Source: Piromyces finnis
Lineage: Eukaryota; Neocallimastigomycota; Neocallimastigomycetes; Neocallimastigales; Neocallimastigaceae
Reading direction: 5' to 3'
DNA: 64,000 nt
Assembly: GCA_002104945.1 (NCBI GenBank)
Contig: MCFH01000018.1
Span: 310,001-374,000 of the forward strand
Part shown: positions 38,195-47,994 of the stretch, piece by piece
Position numbering within the stretch: the stretch's first letter is position 1
Layout: every line of letters begins with the position of its first letter
Translations under genes and position numbers: made by a program
Notes under the pieces: generated by a model
Seen by the model: the letters and a program-made list of their open reading frames with translations, nothing else
The model's database searches: none
Told to the model about the DNA's origin: nothing

Positions 38195-39229
38195 ATGGAT
38201 TTAACTACTATACGTAAAGAGGTTCCCAAACTTGATAACTATGGGAAGAATGTATGGGAATGGGTAGTGGATATGAACGACTTTTTGGATCTCTATGATT
38301 TAATTGAGCCTAGACAAGTGTATAATTGGGCTATGGCCGCAGTAGAGTCTGATACCAAAGAAGTTGTAAGAAGGTTAAAAATAAGAAGAAATAATGAAGT
38401 CCATTACCCATCACTTAAAGAAATACAAATAGCCATCGAAGAAGATATGAAGATTACTGAGGGAGATAAATGGACCCTACTTAGAAACATGAATATTGCG
38501 GAAGGAGAAACTATAAAAAAGTTTAATTATAGATATCGAAACTTGTATCATAATCTAAGTAGGGAATATCAGAAATTAATAACAGTGAAGGAATATAGAG
38601 ACTCTATTAGTGCTCGTGTCTATCCGTGCTCCCAGGTAGGAATGTCTGATTGTGAGAACCTACAAGAAGCTTACAAAATTGCTGAACGAGCTGAAAATAC
38701 TGAGAGAGAAATTAAAGAGAAAAACAAGGAACAAGTTAACCAAAGGAGAGGAACAAGGAATGTTACTTTAGCTGCCCAAAGTGATAATGTTCTATTAAAT
38801 CATCCGATTTATACTGGACTTATGAATGATAATAAAGAGGATTCGCATAATTCATATTACGACAGGAAGAATATTAACCAGAACTTTAGATATCCATATT
38901 TCAATAGAACTAGGACTAGCTACCGCAGAGTTTATGGAGGACAGTCTAATTGGAGCAACACCAATGGTTATGTAAATCAACAGAATGATAATAATAGTAG
39001 AATGGGTTTAATCCCTTATCAAGGCATGAATAAATCTTATTCTACAACAAGAAATGCGGAAAAAAGGGTATCCCTGATAGAACCAACCAATGCTATTCCA
39101 AGGGAGATTGATGAAAGAAATTCCGATATAAAATGTTTCAGATGTGGACAAAATGGACACAAACGTATAGAATGTCCATATACTTTTAAACAACTTGCCG
39201 AAATGGAAGAAAAGGGGCTTTTAAACTAA
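38195..39229 (+). CDS. gag: E2 Gag
   Basis: 344 residues. The capsid-like region includes HYPSLKEIQIAIEED and FNYRYRNLYHNL, clearly homologous to E4 Gag (HYPSLKKI...FNIRYRSLY). An Asn/Arg-rich linker precedes a single CCHC knuckle CFRCGQNGHKRIEC near residue 314. It ends LLN-stop on the slippery site. Confidence 0.9.
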   Translation: MDLTTIRKEVPKLDNYGKNVWEWVVDMNDFLDLYDLIEPRQVYNWAMAAVESDTKEVVRRLKIRRNNEVHYPSLKEIQIAIEEDMKITEGDKWTLLRNMNIAEGETIKKFNYRYRNLYHNLSREYQKLITVKEYRDSISARVYPCSQVGMSDCENLQEAYKIAERAENTEREIKEKNKEQVNQRRGTRNVTLAAQSDNVLLNHPIYTGLMNDNKEDSHNSYYDRKNINQNFRYPYFNRTRTSYRRVYGGQSNWSNTNGYVNQQNDNNSRMGLIPYQGMNKSYSTTRNAEKRVSLIEPTNAIPREIDERNSDIKCFRCGQNGHKRIECPYTFKQLAEMEEKGLLN

Positions 39230-39254
39230 ACTCTGGGAGAAGGACAACTCCCAG
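39220..39254 (+). promoter_or_regulatory. E2 -1 frameshift cassette
   Basis: The gag frame reads CT[T TTA AAC] TAA, a classical strong -1 heptamer at 39220-39226, then the stop. A perfect 7-bp hairpin CTGGGAG/CTCCCAG (39233-39239, 39248-39254) with an 8-nt loop follows 6 nt after the heptamer. The pol frame is -1 and open across it. Confidence 0.85.
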
Positions 39255-42200
39255 TAAACAAACCAATCTATCGGTGGTACAACCAACGGTAGATAAAACC
39301 ATAATTAATACTAATACCTCAAATAATAATTACCGAGAGCCTTCGTCTATAACCTTGGTTGCAACGAAGAAATCAAAAGACACAAATAGCAAAGCTAAAA
39401 ATGCGCACAAGGAAACAACCAGCCAAATAAAGAGAATGCATGAGAATAAACTACAGCGAAATCCTATGCCTATTAAAACTGCTGCTATGAAGTATAATGA
39501 GCAATTAGATAAGAGAAGGAATTATATAAATAATAATGATAAGGAGATGAACTTGGACACTTCTGAAATTATAACAATAGATTCTGATGGAAAATCAACC
39601 AAAGATGAAAATAAGTTAATAGAAACCATAGGAAAAGAAGAAATGGAAGAGGAGTTGGATGATATAAATGAAGAATTGGGCAAGAATGATAAGAGCAAAG
39701 CAACAACTCCTAAGGAAAATAGAAAATTAAACAAAGTAGAGAAGTTAGAACACTTGGATGTATCCTATCTAAATGATAAAAGAATAGAGAATGTAAAGAA
39801 GAAAAATCGGGAAGAAAGAAATGCTGAAATGAAGAAACAAGAAAGGAAGGAAATAGATAAAATAAACCCTAACCCACCGCAAGAACAAATTTTAAATATT
39901 GAAAAACACATACGTCTAATGGATGGTTTTGAAGAGTTCAAGGTAGATGATTTAGTTAAAGAAGTAGCTTCAACAGAAGTGGTAACAAAACTTGTGAATT
40001 TATTAGACCTGTTCCCAAAATTCCGCACAGCATTTGCCCAGAAGTTGAAATTAACACCAAAATTCAAAAATGCAGTAACAAATGCTGTCACCTTGCTTGG
40101 AGAACATAAAGTTGTCAAAGTCCGCGGGAAGGTAGAAGATGTGGAGGCTGAAATATTCTTAGATTCATGTGCCAGCGTTAATATGATAACAAAGTCAGCA
40201 CTCCGCAAATTTAGGATTCACAAGCAGCCAGTAGGAAATATTACAGAGACAATATTTCAGGCATATTCCAATACTTCATCGAATACGGATATATATAAAC
40301 TAAAAATCACAATTGGCGAGAAGACTTTCACAGAGATATTTAGGGTTATCGAAAAAGATGATATCTTTGATATATTAATTGGAATCGATTCCCTTAAAAG
40401 GAATAGGTTTAGTTTAAATTTTGTGGATGATAATTTATATTACATTGATAAAAACAATTCTCCCATGAAAATTGCAGACCTCCATTATGATGTAAATCTC
40501 CAGGAATCTAAAGGGGAGGATTCAGAGGAGGAAACTATAGAAGAAACACCAATGTTAATAACAGTAGCGATGTCTACCCAGAATGAAGGAAAAGAAGGAA
40601 CGTTAGAAACAAAAGAAAATATTATTAATAATATTGTGAATAAAATTCCGAAAGATATTAGAGATGTAGTAAGAAAGCTATTTGATAAATTTAATCATGT
40701 TATCGCTGTTAAAACTGACGATCTGAGTAGAACAAAATTACTACCTCATCGTATCAGGTTGAAGCCAAACTCGTTTCCTTTTAAACAACGAGCATATAGG
40801 CTATCAAAAGTGCAAGCAGATGCATTGAAAGAGGAGTTAACCAAGCTGATTAAGAATAAATTAATTGAACCATCCCATTCATCGTGGTCGTCGCCTGTAG
40901 TCTTAGTGCCTAAGAAAAATGGAAAATACCGAATGTGTGTGGATTATCGACGCTTAAATGAATGTACAATAAAGGATTCCTACGCTCTACCACTAATTGA
41001 TGACATACTGTGCTACGTAGGTAAGAAAGCTGTTTTGACTACTATGGATTTGTTTTCGGGTTACCACCAAGTTCCGATGTATCCTGAGGATGAAGATCTT
41101 ACATGTTTTACCACTATATATGGAAACTATAATTTCAAGGTAATGCCTTTCGGGTTATGTAATGCCCCAGCTACCTTCCAGAGAGAAATGAACAGGATTT
41201 TCTTCGACCTTATTGGGAAGTGTGTCTTTATTTATATTGATGATTTGATAGTCTTTTCCAATACAATGGAAGAACATATTAGAGATTTATCAAAGGTTTT
41301 TAAAATACTCAGGGAAAATGGTTTAAGAATCAACATTGAGAAGTGTCACTTCTTTCAAGAAGAAGTAGAATTGCTAGGCCATGTATTATCTAAAGAAGGA
41401 ATTAAACCAATTCCGGGGAAAACGCAGGTAATCATGAACTGGCTACCACCGAAAAATGTTTCTCAATTGCGTTCGTTTTTAGGGGCTGTAAGTTACTACC
41501 GAAAATTTATTGATAAATTTGCACAATATGCTAAACCATTATTTAAGTTATTAAAGAAAGACGAAGAGTTCAAATGGAGTCCAGAGGCGAATAATTCATT
41601 TGAAATCTTAAAATTAAGACTAATAGAAGCTCCGATATTAATGCCACCGGATTTTGATAAACCATTCAAGATTAGAACAGATGCATCACGTAATGGGATA
41701 GGTGGAGTGATTTTACAAATAGATGAAGATGGAATGGAGAAACCACTACACTTTGTAAGTAGGACACTGAATAAATCAGAAGAAAACTATAGTGTAACAG
41801 ATTTAGAAGGGACAGCTGCATATTATTGTTCTAGGAAATTCAAGCATTATATAGTAGGAAATACGTTGGAAACTGAATTAATCACCGACCATAAACCGCT
41901 AGTTGGATTGATTAATAATAGCGAACCAACCAATAATCGACATCTTAAATGGGTCACTACGTTTAGTATATTAAAAATCAAAGTGTTGTACGAAGAAGGA
42001 AAGAAGAATGTAATAGCTGACGCTCTATCAAGATTGACCAGTAAGGAAGAAAGTCAGTTAGCACCAAGACCAAGTCATAACAAACAAACAATCAACGTGA
42101 TCGTGGAGAACAATAGTAATACTACTACTAATAATAAAATAAGTGAGAATAATAATCAATATAAAAATATAAATGATTTTATTAATAGGAAACTTATAAC

Positions 42201-43302
42201 TATGGATGGAATACAATACTACAAGAGTAATGGGAAACTAAGAAGAATTATAGATGATGACGAAGAAAAATTCAGACTAATTGAAGCCGCTCATTCTATC
42301 GGACATGAAGGTATATACAAGACCTATCATAGGCTAAAGAAGGAATTTTATTGGAAGGGCATGAATAACGATATAAAAATTTATATTAAGTGTTGTCCAA
42401 GATGCCAACAATTCAAGCCACAGAAATCTAACCTTTTTGTTGAAAGCATACCTACAAAGCCAGGCTTACCATTTTCAAGAGTAGGTCTTGATCTGGTAGG
42501 TCCGTTGCCAATAACAAATAAAGGCAATAAATACATCATTGTCCTAGTGGACTATTTAACTAAATGGGTGGAGGCTGAGGCTTTGGAGAATATAGAATCC
42601 GATGATGTTATTGACTTTTTGAAGAGGGTATTTTCTCGCCATGGTATTCCAGAGGTTCTAGTAACAGACAATGGGCCTCAATTTAGATCTGATAAGACGA
42701 AGGCATTCCTGGATTTACATGACGTGTACGTCCAATACGTATCGACATACCACCCTGCATCTAATGGAGAAGTGGAAAACCGGAATAAGGAGATAATCAA
42801 ATATCTGAAACTATTAGGTAATGAAGAAGATGAATGGGATGAAATACTGCCTAGTGCATTATGGGCTCTTAGAACTTGTAAAAACGAAATTACAAAGTTC
42901 AGCAGCTTTGAACTACTATATGGACGCAAAGATCTACAACCCTTCGAACTATCTTTGATGAAAGACAGGAATAAGTATGAGAACGAAGAGGAATATTGGA
43001 TACAGAAGTTCGTGAGACATCATAAGTGGATACAAGAAGCCATCGATAATATTGAAACAGCCAATAAATTATGGAGTGACCGGAGACGACAGAGTAAACG
43101 AATGAGAGCCGCATATAAACCTGGAGATTTAGTATTAGTTAAAGTATTCAATAGAAGGAAACTGGACCCTTATTTTACTGGACCCTTAAAAATCATAAAG
43201 AAAGAATTTAATACAGTTACAGTTTGTGATCCTATTTCAGGGGAAATTGCAGAACGGAATATTCACTTAAAGAATATAATTCCATATTTTTCTGAATTGT
43301 AA
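39226..43302 (+). CDS. pol: E2 Pol (protease, RT, RNase H, integrase)
   Basis: 1,358 codons in the -1 frame after the slippery site. A long charged linker precedes a retropepsin-like domain with FLDSCASVN (Asp codon 40162) instead of the usual D[T/S]G, and later DILIGIDSL. RT has CVDYRRLN, MPFGLCNAP and YIDDLIVFS near 41235. RNase H has RTDASRNGIG and TDHKPLVG. Integrase has HSIGHEG...CCPRCQ zinc ligands, GLDLVGPL, VTDNGPQF and NGEVENRNKE, then a GPY/F-like segment (YFTGPLKI). There is no chromodomain. The frame is intact, so it is potentially functional apart from the E3 insertion in the leader. Confidence 0.93.
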   Translation, partial: LNSGRRTTPSKQTNLSVVQPTVDKTIINTNTSNNNYREPSSITLVATKKSKDTNSKAKNAHKETTSQIKRMHENKLQRNPMPIKTAAMKYNEQLDKRRNYINNNDKEMNLDTSEIITIDSDGKSTKDENKLIETIGKEEMEEELDDINEELGKNDKSKATTPKENRKLNKVEKLEHLDVSYLNDKRIENVKKKNREERNAEMKKQERKEIDKINPNPPQEQILNIEKHIRLMDGFEEFKVDDLVKEVASTEVVTKLVNLLDLFPKFRTAFAQKLKLTPKFKNAVTNAVTLLGEHKVVKVRGKVEDVEAEIFLDSCASVNMITKSALRKFRIHKQPVGNITETIFQAYSNTSSNTDIYKLKITIGEKTFTEIFRVIEKDDIFDILIGIDSLKRNRFSLNFVDDNLYYIDKNNSPMKIADLHYDVNLQESKGEDSEEETIEETPMLITVAMSTQNEGKEGTLETKENIINNIVNKIPKDIRDVVRKLFDKFNHVIAVKTDDLSRTKLLPHRIRLKPNSFPFKQRAYRLSKVQADALKEELTKLIKNKLIEPSHSSWSSPVVLVPKKNGKYRMCVDYRRLNECTIKDSYALPLIDDILCYVGKKAVLTTMDLFSGYHQVPMYPEDEDLTCFTTIYGNYNFKVMPFGLCNAPATFQREMNRIFFDLIGKCVFIYIDDLIVFSNTMEEHIRDLSKVFKILRENGLRINIEKCHFFQEEVELLGHVLSKEGIKPIPGKTQVIMNWLPPKNVSQLRSFLGAVSYYRKFIDKFAQYAKPLFKLLKKDEEFKWSPEANNSFEILKLRLIEAPILMPPDFDKPFKIRTDASRNGIGGVILQIDEDGMEKPLHFVSRTLNKSEENYSVTDLEGTAAYYCSRKFKHYIVGNTLETELITDHKPLVGLINNSEPTNNRHLKWVTTFSILKIKVLYEEGKKNVIADALSRLTSKEESQLAPRPSHNKQTINVIVENNSNTTTNNKISENNNQYKNINDFINRKLITMDGIQYYKSNGKLRRIIDDDEEKFRLIEAAHSIGHEGIYKTYHRLKKEFYWKGMNNDIKIYIKCCPRCQQFKPQKSNLFVESIPTKPGLPFSRVGLDLVGPLPITNKGNKYIIVLVDYLTKWVEAEALENIESDDVIDFLKRVFSRHGIPEVLVTDNGPQFRSDKTKAFLDLHDVYVQYVSTYHPASNGEVENRNKEIIKYLKLLGNEEDEWDEILPSALWALRTCKNEITKFSSFELLYGRKDLQPFELSLMKDRNKYENEEEYWIQKFVRHHKWIQEAIDNIETANKLWSDRRRQSKRMRAAYKPGDLVLVKVFNRRKLDPYFTGPLKIIKKEFNTVTVCDPISGEIAERNIHLKNIIPYFSEL

Positions 43303-43353
43303 TAAAAAAAAAAAAATATTTAAAATTGGACTTCAAGGGACGAAGTCCAAACT

Positions 43354-43367
43354 AAGGCGGGATGTCT
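43354..43367 (+). promoter_or_regulatory. E2 polypurine tract
   Basis: AAGGCGGGATGTCT abuts the 3' LTR and ends like E1's tract (...TCT). A hairpin-forming GGACTTC/GAAGTCC pair lies just upstream at 43328-43349. Confidence 0.65.
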
Positions 43368-43991
43368 TGGTACACCACATTCAGAAAAATGCAATAAATC
43401 CATATATTTGGTAAATGAAATAACCCTTATAATATATATGGATTTAAATATTTTTATTTAATAAATTTATATAACGATAGTAATAATAAGAATGGTAAAT
43501 TAAATTAATAACTTATAAATAATTTATTAAAGTAAAATAAACTTTTTATAATTTAATATAAGGATGATAAAAATATAATTATATAAGGAAGAGAAAGACG
43601 CGTATATATATAAAAAAAAGAAAAGAAGAGTTTTTAGTTTTTAGTTAGTTTTAGTTAGTTTATATTAGTTATATTATAAATAAAATAAAGATAAGGTGAT
43701 AATAATAGAAGAATAAATAATATTATTGTTAGATTTAGTGAAGGAATTAATAATAATATTAGTTTATTTTCTAAGATTATACCTATTTTTAAAACAAATG
43801 ATAATATAAAATAATAATAAATAATACTTATAAATAATAAAGCTTGTAATAAAAATAATAAAATAATAAACAAAATAATAAAATAATATATAATCAAAAA
43901 ATATTCATCTAGAATATAAATTTGTTATTTATAACTGTTGTAGTGTCCCAAACAATAAAGAAAAAGGTACTTATAATAAAATTCTGTACCA
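43368..43991 (+). repeat. E2 3' LTR
   Basis: 624 nt, TGGTAC...GTACCA, followed by TTTC. Confidence 0.93.
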
Positions 43992-45220
43992 TTTCTGATA
44001 CAAGATGCATAGAAAAATATAATATTTTAAATATTTTATGAATAATGTCAAGAGTTAGAGTGGATTTAGAACTATAATTAAGTCTACTAGGTTAGGATAG
44101 GCTTAATTATATAGTAAATAATAAATTTTTATAAATAAAAGAGTAATAAATATAGTTTTTTTAAGAAATATTTTATTTAATTTTTATAATATAAGTAAAT
44201 GATAATTATTAATTTTAAATATTGAATTTACTATATAAAAATGAGTATAATAATCTCACAAAGAACTTCTTAAAGTTGTTCTTTGTTCAACTTATTTATA
44301 CTTCATTTTTAATATAATGTTGATATTAATAAAGTATAATAATAATATAATTTAAGTTATACATGTATAATAATATAAATATAAATATTAATAAGATATA
44401 ATAATAATAATAATATAATTTTCTTTAAATATCGATATTAATAAGTTGTTAAAAATAATATTAATAATTATTTAAATGAATCTTATTTTACTAATTGGTT
44501 TGTTTAATATTAATTAATTGTTACACTATTTATCTCCGGATAATAAATAGCTTTCCAATTAATATTTATATTAAATAAACTATTATTAGTAAAATATTAT
44601 TAAATTAATATTTTAATTAATTTAACTAATAATTCAAAATTATGAAATTTCATGAAATGTCAAATTTCATGAATTGTGATTTTGACAAATAATATCTAAT
44701 CCTTTTATAAATTGTATATCAATTACTAATGATAATAATAATTAAACTATATTAGTATAAATTATTATGACGCAAATGTTACACATACATTAGAATAATT
44801 AGTTACACAAGAAAGGAAAAGATATAAAAGAGAGTGTTAAAGCAGAAGATATCAAGAGAGAGAACTTTTCATTTATAAATAATATTTGATATTTTAGTTT
44901 TAAGTATTAGTTTTATTTTATTTTATTTTTATATTAATAGTTTTAGTTTAAGTTAGTTTTAGGTTAATAATTACGTATTTAGTATTTATTATATTTCCTT
45001 CAGTTTAAATATTAGTTATAAAAGAAAAGAATATTTATTGTTTATTTTTACTATTTCAGAAAAGTTATATTTTATCATTAATAATACTTTCATCAACATA
45101 TTTTTATATTTACACATTATATTTAACTATTTATATTTATTCAATAATAACTTTCGATCCTATTAGTATTGAATGTTATTAATGTTATAATCATAATAAT
45201 AATAATAATTAAATAAAGAA

Positions 45221-45780
45221 TTTTTTTTTTTTTTTTTTTTTTTTTAACTTCCGAGTGCATTTCTCCCATCGATCAGAGTTAGCTCCAATGGTGGTTCTTA
45301 GAGAAACGTTGGCTCATTCCTATTGCTAGGTGGTTGTGACCCTCCTGGTCTGTCATACTGTTTCTTCAGCTTCGACGCTCACTTAATCCATGTACATTAG
45401 ATGCATGTCGTTGTACGATATTTCACAACTACAATGCTAAGCCTCTTATAGTCAATTTGATCACGTGTCAACCGCCCCCTAATGTTTACACTTAAATTGA
45501 TTAAGGAATATTATGTGTTTTTGGCATAGCCTAAGTCACCACTTATTAAGTTCTAATTTGGAATGTACCATGTACACTAGACCCTCTCAGGCCGGCTAGA
45601 CGAGTGTTATTATCATAGTAGTAAATTAGAAAGTTCATTTATACTTACCTGAATATCATAACCCAACCCATGGCAAACCCAGTGGGAAAATCCACAGGCA
45701 CTGACATCTGCGGGGTCGAACCAGAAGCCTTATGTATGCTAAGGAAACGCCTTAACAACCAGGATAAAAACTGGAACGAC
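45221..45780 (-). mobile_element. tRNA-derived SINE inserted in LTR-C
   Basis: About 560 bp, much less AT-rich than its surroundings, ending in A25 on the minus strand (T-run 45221-45245). Its 5' region has an A-box-like TGGTTGTTAAGGCG (45761-45748) and a perfect B-box GGTTCGACCCC (45722-45712) flanking an anticodon-like stem CCTTA/TAAGG. A target duplication TAAATAAAGAA is visible: left copy 45210-45220, right copy split by E4 (45781-45787 and 52826 onward). It has no coding capacity. The B-box, A-tail and TSD together are strong evidence for a Pol III retroposon. The mobilising LINE is not in the window. Confidence 0.85.
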
Positions 45781-45787
45781 TAAATAA

Positions 45788-46646
45788 TGTTAAGGAATGA
45801 ACATAAATAGTTGAATTAGCTAGAATTTTAGGAATTAACCTTCAACTATTTATATTCCTTACTAGTGTTTAACTCTATTTTTAAAATATAAAAATTATAA
45901 TATATAATTTTTATACATTTTTCTAGTAATTATTCATATTTTTATTATATAGTTATATTATTTGTATATAGTTATTTAAGACCTTTATTATTAGTATTAG
46001 TATAATTACTTATAATATTTTATACTTATAAATTTTACAAAATTTTATTATTAAAATAGTTATAGGAATTTTATTATTATTTAAGGTTTATTTTATTAAT
46101 TAACTTTATTGTATAATATTTTATAATTTGAAATTATGACATAGAATTTAATTATAATTTTTACTAAAAGAGGCAACTGTTACACACAAAACAGAAGATA
46201 CCTCGACAGAAAAATTATTATTTATGTCTAAAAAAGGGCATAATTAATTGAATAATATAATTTTATTATATGTCATAATTAAATATATAATATATGATAT
46301 GCAAAAATGTTACACATATCATAAATTAAAATTTTATTAATTATAAATTAAAAATTTTTCTATTCAAATATTAAGAGATTATTCATAATATATATTAAGG
46401 ATTTAATTAATATATGTTACAGTGAATGATCCATATATTATGAATGAAATCAATTTAAATCCTTAGCTATCCAAAACCATTAAATTTCAAATAATGGATA
46501 GTTGGAAAAAGTACGAGGATTTTTGAGAAAATTTTTAAAAACTGAAAAATCAAAAAATAAATTAAATGAATAAAAATTAAAATTAAATAAATTTTTATTT
46601 TTATAACTATTCAAGTGTTTTGTGATATCTTATTTGAACCGTAGCA
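45788..46646 (+). repeat. E4 5' LTR
   Basis: 859 nt, TGTTAAGG...GTAGCA, same length and apparently same sequence as 51963-52821. Confidence 0.95.
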
Positions 46647-46653
46647 TAATTAA

Positions 46654-46670
46654 TGGTGGAGATATCGGGG
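46654..46670 (+). promoter_or_regulatory. E4 primer-binding site
   Basis: TGGTGGAGATATCGGGG starts 7 nt after the LTR. It shares its first nine bases with the E1 and E2 sites and then diverges. Confidence 0.7.
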
Positions 46671-47061
46671 ATAATAATAACATATTGATATCACACTACA
46701 TTTTTATAGTTACTTTTATAATTGTTTTTGTATTATTATTTAATTAAAATAGTTAATAATTCAAAAGAGGGTTATACTAGTATAATAAAAAGTTATATAC
46801 TTCAAGGCACAAATTAAAATAGTTAATAGAGAGAAATTAATATTGTTAATTGGTGCAGTTAAGGAAGTATTTTATATTGGTATTACTAGTTTAACTAAAG
46901 AGAATAATTATTAGTGTTGTTAATTAAATATATTTCAAATATTGTTGTAATTCATTCTTTTAAATTCTTATAAAAGAAAATTATTTTTTTTTAAACTTGT
47001 TTCATTCTTTAATATTATTGTAAAATTGTATTTTTATCTTTATTTAAAACTTGTATATAAA
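46671..47061 (+). other. E4 untranslated leader
   Basis: About 390 bp between PBS and gag. AT-rich, no coding feature. Confidence 0.7.
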
Positions 47062-47970
47062 ATGAGTACGGGAGCTGATAAATCTATTGACTTTGCTAAA
47101 TTAATGAAGGAATTAAAGCATGTCACTAGATTAACCGAAGATAATTTGGACATTAAGACTTGGTATAGTCAATTAAAGTATTGGACTATGCTTCAAGATG
47201 TTAAAAGTCCAAAAATGGTGTTTCTAGCTTGTTTGTTTACTACTACAGGAACACCAAATGAACTTATTCAAGAGTTGAATCCTAATAAGGACTTCGAAAG
47301 TGATGAAGACAGTGAAGATAGTGATGAAGAAGATGAAGGTAGAGGAAAGAGAAGAGCTCACTACCCTTCCCTTAAAAAGATAGTCACTATGTTAGAAGAA
47401 TTTTATGGAGTAAAGGAAGATCAAATAGAACTTCTCAAGGAGCTTAGGGATATGCGAATCAAAAAGAATGAAAAAGTAAAAGACTTCAACATAAGGTACC
47501 GTTCCTTGTATGTCAAACTAGACAAGAAGCGTAGAAGGAAAGTAGATGTTGAAGATTACTTAGATTCCATTGAGCCTAACTATAAAGCCTGGGAAAATGT
47601 GCGTAGGGAAAAAGAAGTTACCTTAGCAGAAGCCTACAAGCTTGCCGAAGATGGGGACAGACTAAATTTAAGAAATCGTCATAAAGCTAACAATTATGAT
47701 GTATCCACCTCTTCTAACTCTGATAAAAGATATAAAAATAAATATGAAAGAAAAGAAGATAGCTATGAAAGGAACAAGAAGCCAACAATAGCGAATTATG
47801 GTAATGATAAGAAAGATCCTATGAATGAGTTGACGGAGAAAATGAGAAACTTAACTATCAAAACTTGCTACTTTTGCAACGAGAAGGGACACTTTCAATA
47901 TCATTGTCCTAAGCTGAGTGCCATAGTAGAAGAAAACAAACAAAAGGCCAGAAAAGGTCATTTAAATTAG
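47062..47970 (+). CDS. gag: E4 Gag
   Basis: 302 residues from the ATG at 47062; the frame is open 12 codons further upstream but without an ATG. Capsid-like helices include HYPSLKKIVTML and FNIRYRSLYVKL. An acidic Glu/Asp/Ser insert lies at about residues 75-95. A CCHC knuckle CYFCNEKGHFQYHC is at about 270. It ends HLN-stop on the slippery site, as in E1. Confidence 0.9.
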   Translation: MSTGADKSIDFAKLMKELKHVTRLTEDNLDIKTWYSQLKYWTMLQDVKSPKMVFLACLFTTTGTPNELIQELNPNKDFESDEDSEDSDEEDEGRGKRRAHYPSLKKIVTMLEEFYGVKEDQIELLKELRDMRIKKNEKVKDFNIRYRSLYVKLDKKRRRKVDVEDYLDSIEPNYKAWENVRREKEVTLAEAYKLAEDGDRLNLRNRHKANNYDVSTSSNSDKRYKNKYERKEDSYERNKKPTIANYGNDKKDPMNELTEKMRNLTIKTCYFCNEKGHFQYHCPKLSAIVEENKQKARKGHLN

Positions 47971-47994
47971 ATAGTGGGAGAAGAAGCACTCCCA
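47961..47994 (+). promoter_or_regulatory. E4 -1 frameshift cassette
   Basis: The gag frame reads CA[T TTA AAT] TAG (heptamer 47961-47967, stop 47968-47970). Seven nt after the heptamer a hairpin TGGGAG/CTCCCA (47975-47980, 47989-47994) has the 8-nt loop AAGAAGCA. The pol frame is -1 and open from within gag. Confidence 0.85.

Larger units (their letters stand above)
31552..43991 (+). mobile_element. Ty3-type retrotransposon E2 (interrupted by nested E3)
   Basis: 624-nt LTRs at 31552-32175 and 43368-43991 with ends TGGTAC/GTACCA. TTTC flanks both sides (31548-31551, shared with E1, and 43992-43995). Removing nested E3 (32402-37876 plus one 5-bp TSD copy) leaves about 6.96 kb with PBS, gag, frameshift cassette, full pol and PPT. 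At least one LTR substitution is visible (ggaagagg versus ggaagaga), so it is young but older than E1 by stacking order. Gag and Pol frames are intact, but E3 splits the leader, so this copy is probably not productive. Confidence 0.93.
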
